Shown piece after piece: positions 63,688 to 64,000 of a DNA stretch of 64,000 bases. Both the position numbers and the translations under genes were made by a program. Numbering within the stretch: position 1 is the first letter of the stretch; the number at the start of each line of letters is the position of its first letter. The notes beneath the pieces are model-generated. The model was not told the DNA's origin and searched no databases. It worked only from the letters and a program-made list of their open reading frames with translations. The stretch is from the NCBI RefSeq assembly GCF_016598475.1, contig NZ_JAEMUX010000030.1:1-64000 (forward strand), written 5' to 3'. This DNA comes from Streptomyces adelaidensis. GTDB lineage: Bacteria; Actinomycetota; Actinomycetes; Streptomycetales; Streptomycetaceae.

Positions 63688-64000
63688 ATGACCCGGTCAC
63701 AGACTGCCACCACCGAACCCCAACTCCCTTCCGTGCGCGAGGAGATCGTCGCCTACTACGAACAGGACAAGGAGGACGCCCGCATCAGAGAGGGCGCCGG
63801 ACGGCTGGAGTTCTGGCGCACCCAGGACATCCTGCGACGGCTCCTGCCCGAGGCCCCCGCGCGCCTGCTCGACGTCGGCGGAGGCACGGGGATCCACGCC
63901 GAGTGGCTGGCGGCGGACGGGTACGAGGTCGAGGTCGTCGACCCCGTACCGATGCACGTGGAGCGGTCCGGACGGCTGCCCGGGGTCACCGCCCGGCTCG
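63688..64000 (+). CDS. SAM-dependent methyltransferase, cut by the window end
   Basis: The first 104 residues of a class I methyltransferase, starting at ATG 63688. Motif I (LLDVGGGTGIHAEWLA) binds S-adenosylmethionine, and the acidic residue of motif II follows in YEVEVVDPVPMHV. The rest lies outside the window, so the substrate domain cannot be judged. Confidence 0.85.
   Translation, partial: MTRSQTATTEPQLPSVREEIVAYYEQDKEDARIREGAGRLEFWRTQDILRRLLPEAPARLLDVGGGTGIHAEWLAADGYEVEVVDPVPMHVERSGRLPGVTARL

Overview
The window is GC-rich actinobacterial DNA with GTG/TTG starts, tightly overlapping operons (ATGA, GTGA, TTGA junctions), secreted proteins with long signal peptides and intergenic repeats of the kind common in Streptomyces. 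A Streptomyces or close-relative chromosome is the best fit; the species cannot be read from the sequence. No rRNA, tRNA or CRISPR array was seen.

Region 1 (about 0.7-37.5 kb) is an accessory catabolic region. It holds a frameshifted acetamidase/formamidase, a self-sufficient P450 (P450 plus FMN/2Fe-2S reductase), an aryl-alcohol dehydrogenase, an aldehyde dehydrogenase, a PucR regulator, a quinone-reductase-like MDR protein, an amidohydrolase, a BMP-type ABC importer, an aldo/keto reductase, small VOC and SnoaL-like proteins, a flavin reductase, a PnuC transporter, an orphan sugar-type binding protein, a FAH-hydrolase/amidohydrolase/HpcH-aldolase/cupin operon, an IclR regulator, a ferredoxin and its reductase, a two-subunit Rieske oxygenase, a Dabb-extradiol dioxygenase fusion, an M20-like protein, 3-oxoadipate CoA-transferase and a TauD-type oxygenase. 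Together they suggest oxidation of an alkyl/aryl side chain to an acid, ring dihydroxylation, meta cleavage and aldolytic breakdown, with some amide chemistry. The substrate is unknown and some expected steps are not obvious.

The most interesting signal is regulatory. A roughly 25-bp element, CGAGATGGC followed 21 bp later by a second CGAGA-like box, recurs in nine intergenic spacers from 2.0 to 37.5 kb and often overlaps a readable promoter. It is absent from the remaining 26 kb as far as I could see by eye. It looks like the operator of one cluster-wide regulator, most plausibly the IclR protein at 27.1-27.9 kb.

Region 2 (about 37.4-38.4 kb, with matching decay at 11.1-11.9 and 18.9-19.7 kb) contains broken genes: a beta-propeller lectin relic, a frameshifted HNH endonuclease and a decayed ABC ATPase.

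Region 3 (38.4-52.6 kb) looks like ordinary chromosome: PcaL, an MBL-fold protein, exonuclease III, secreted SGNH and CocE-type hydrolases, an orphan amino-acid ABC ATPase, gamma-glutamyltransferase, a GNAT, and a methionine aminopeptidase divergent from its own XRE regulator with apparently leaderless transcripts.

Region 4 (52.6-62.0 kb) is a reductive pyrimidine/hydantoin catabolic cluster: two beta-ureidopropionase-like amidases, an omega-aminotransferase, a PucR activator, dihydropyrimidinase, an LLM-class F420 oxidoreductase and an NCS1 permease. A MITE-like element in it has a relative at 16.7 kb. The window ends with two secreted/lipoprotein genes and a methyltransferase cut by the window edge.
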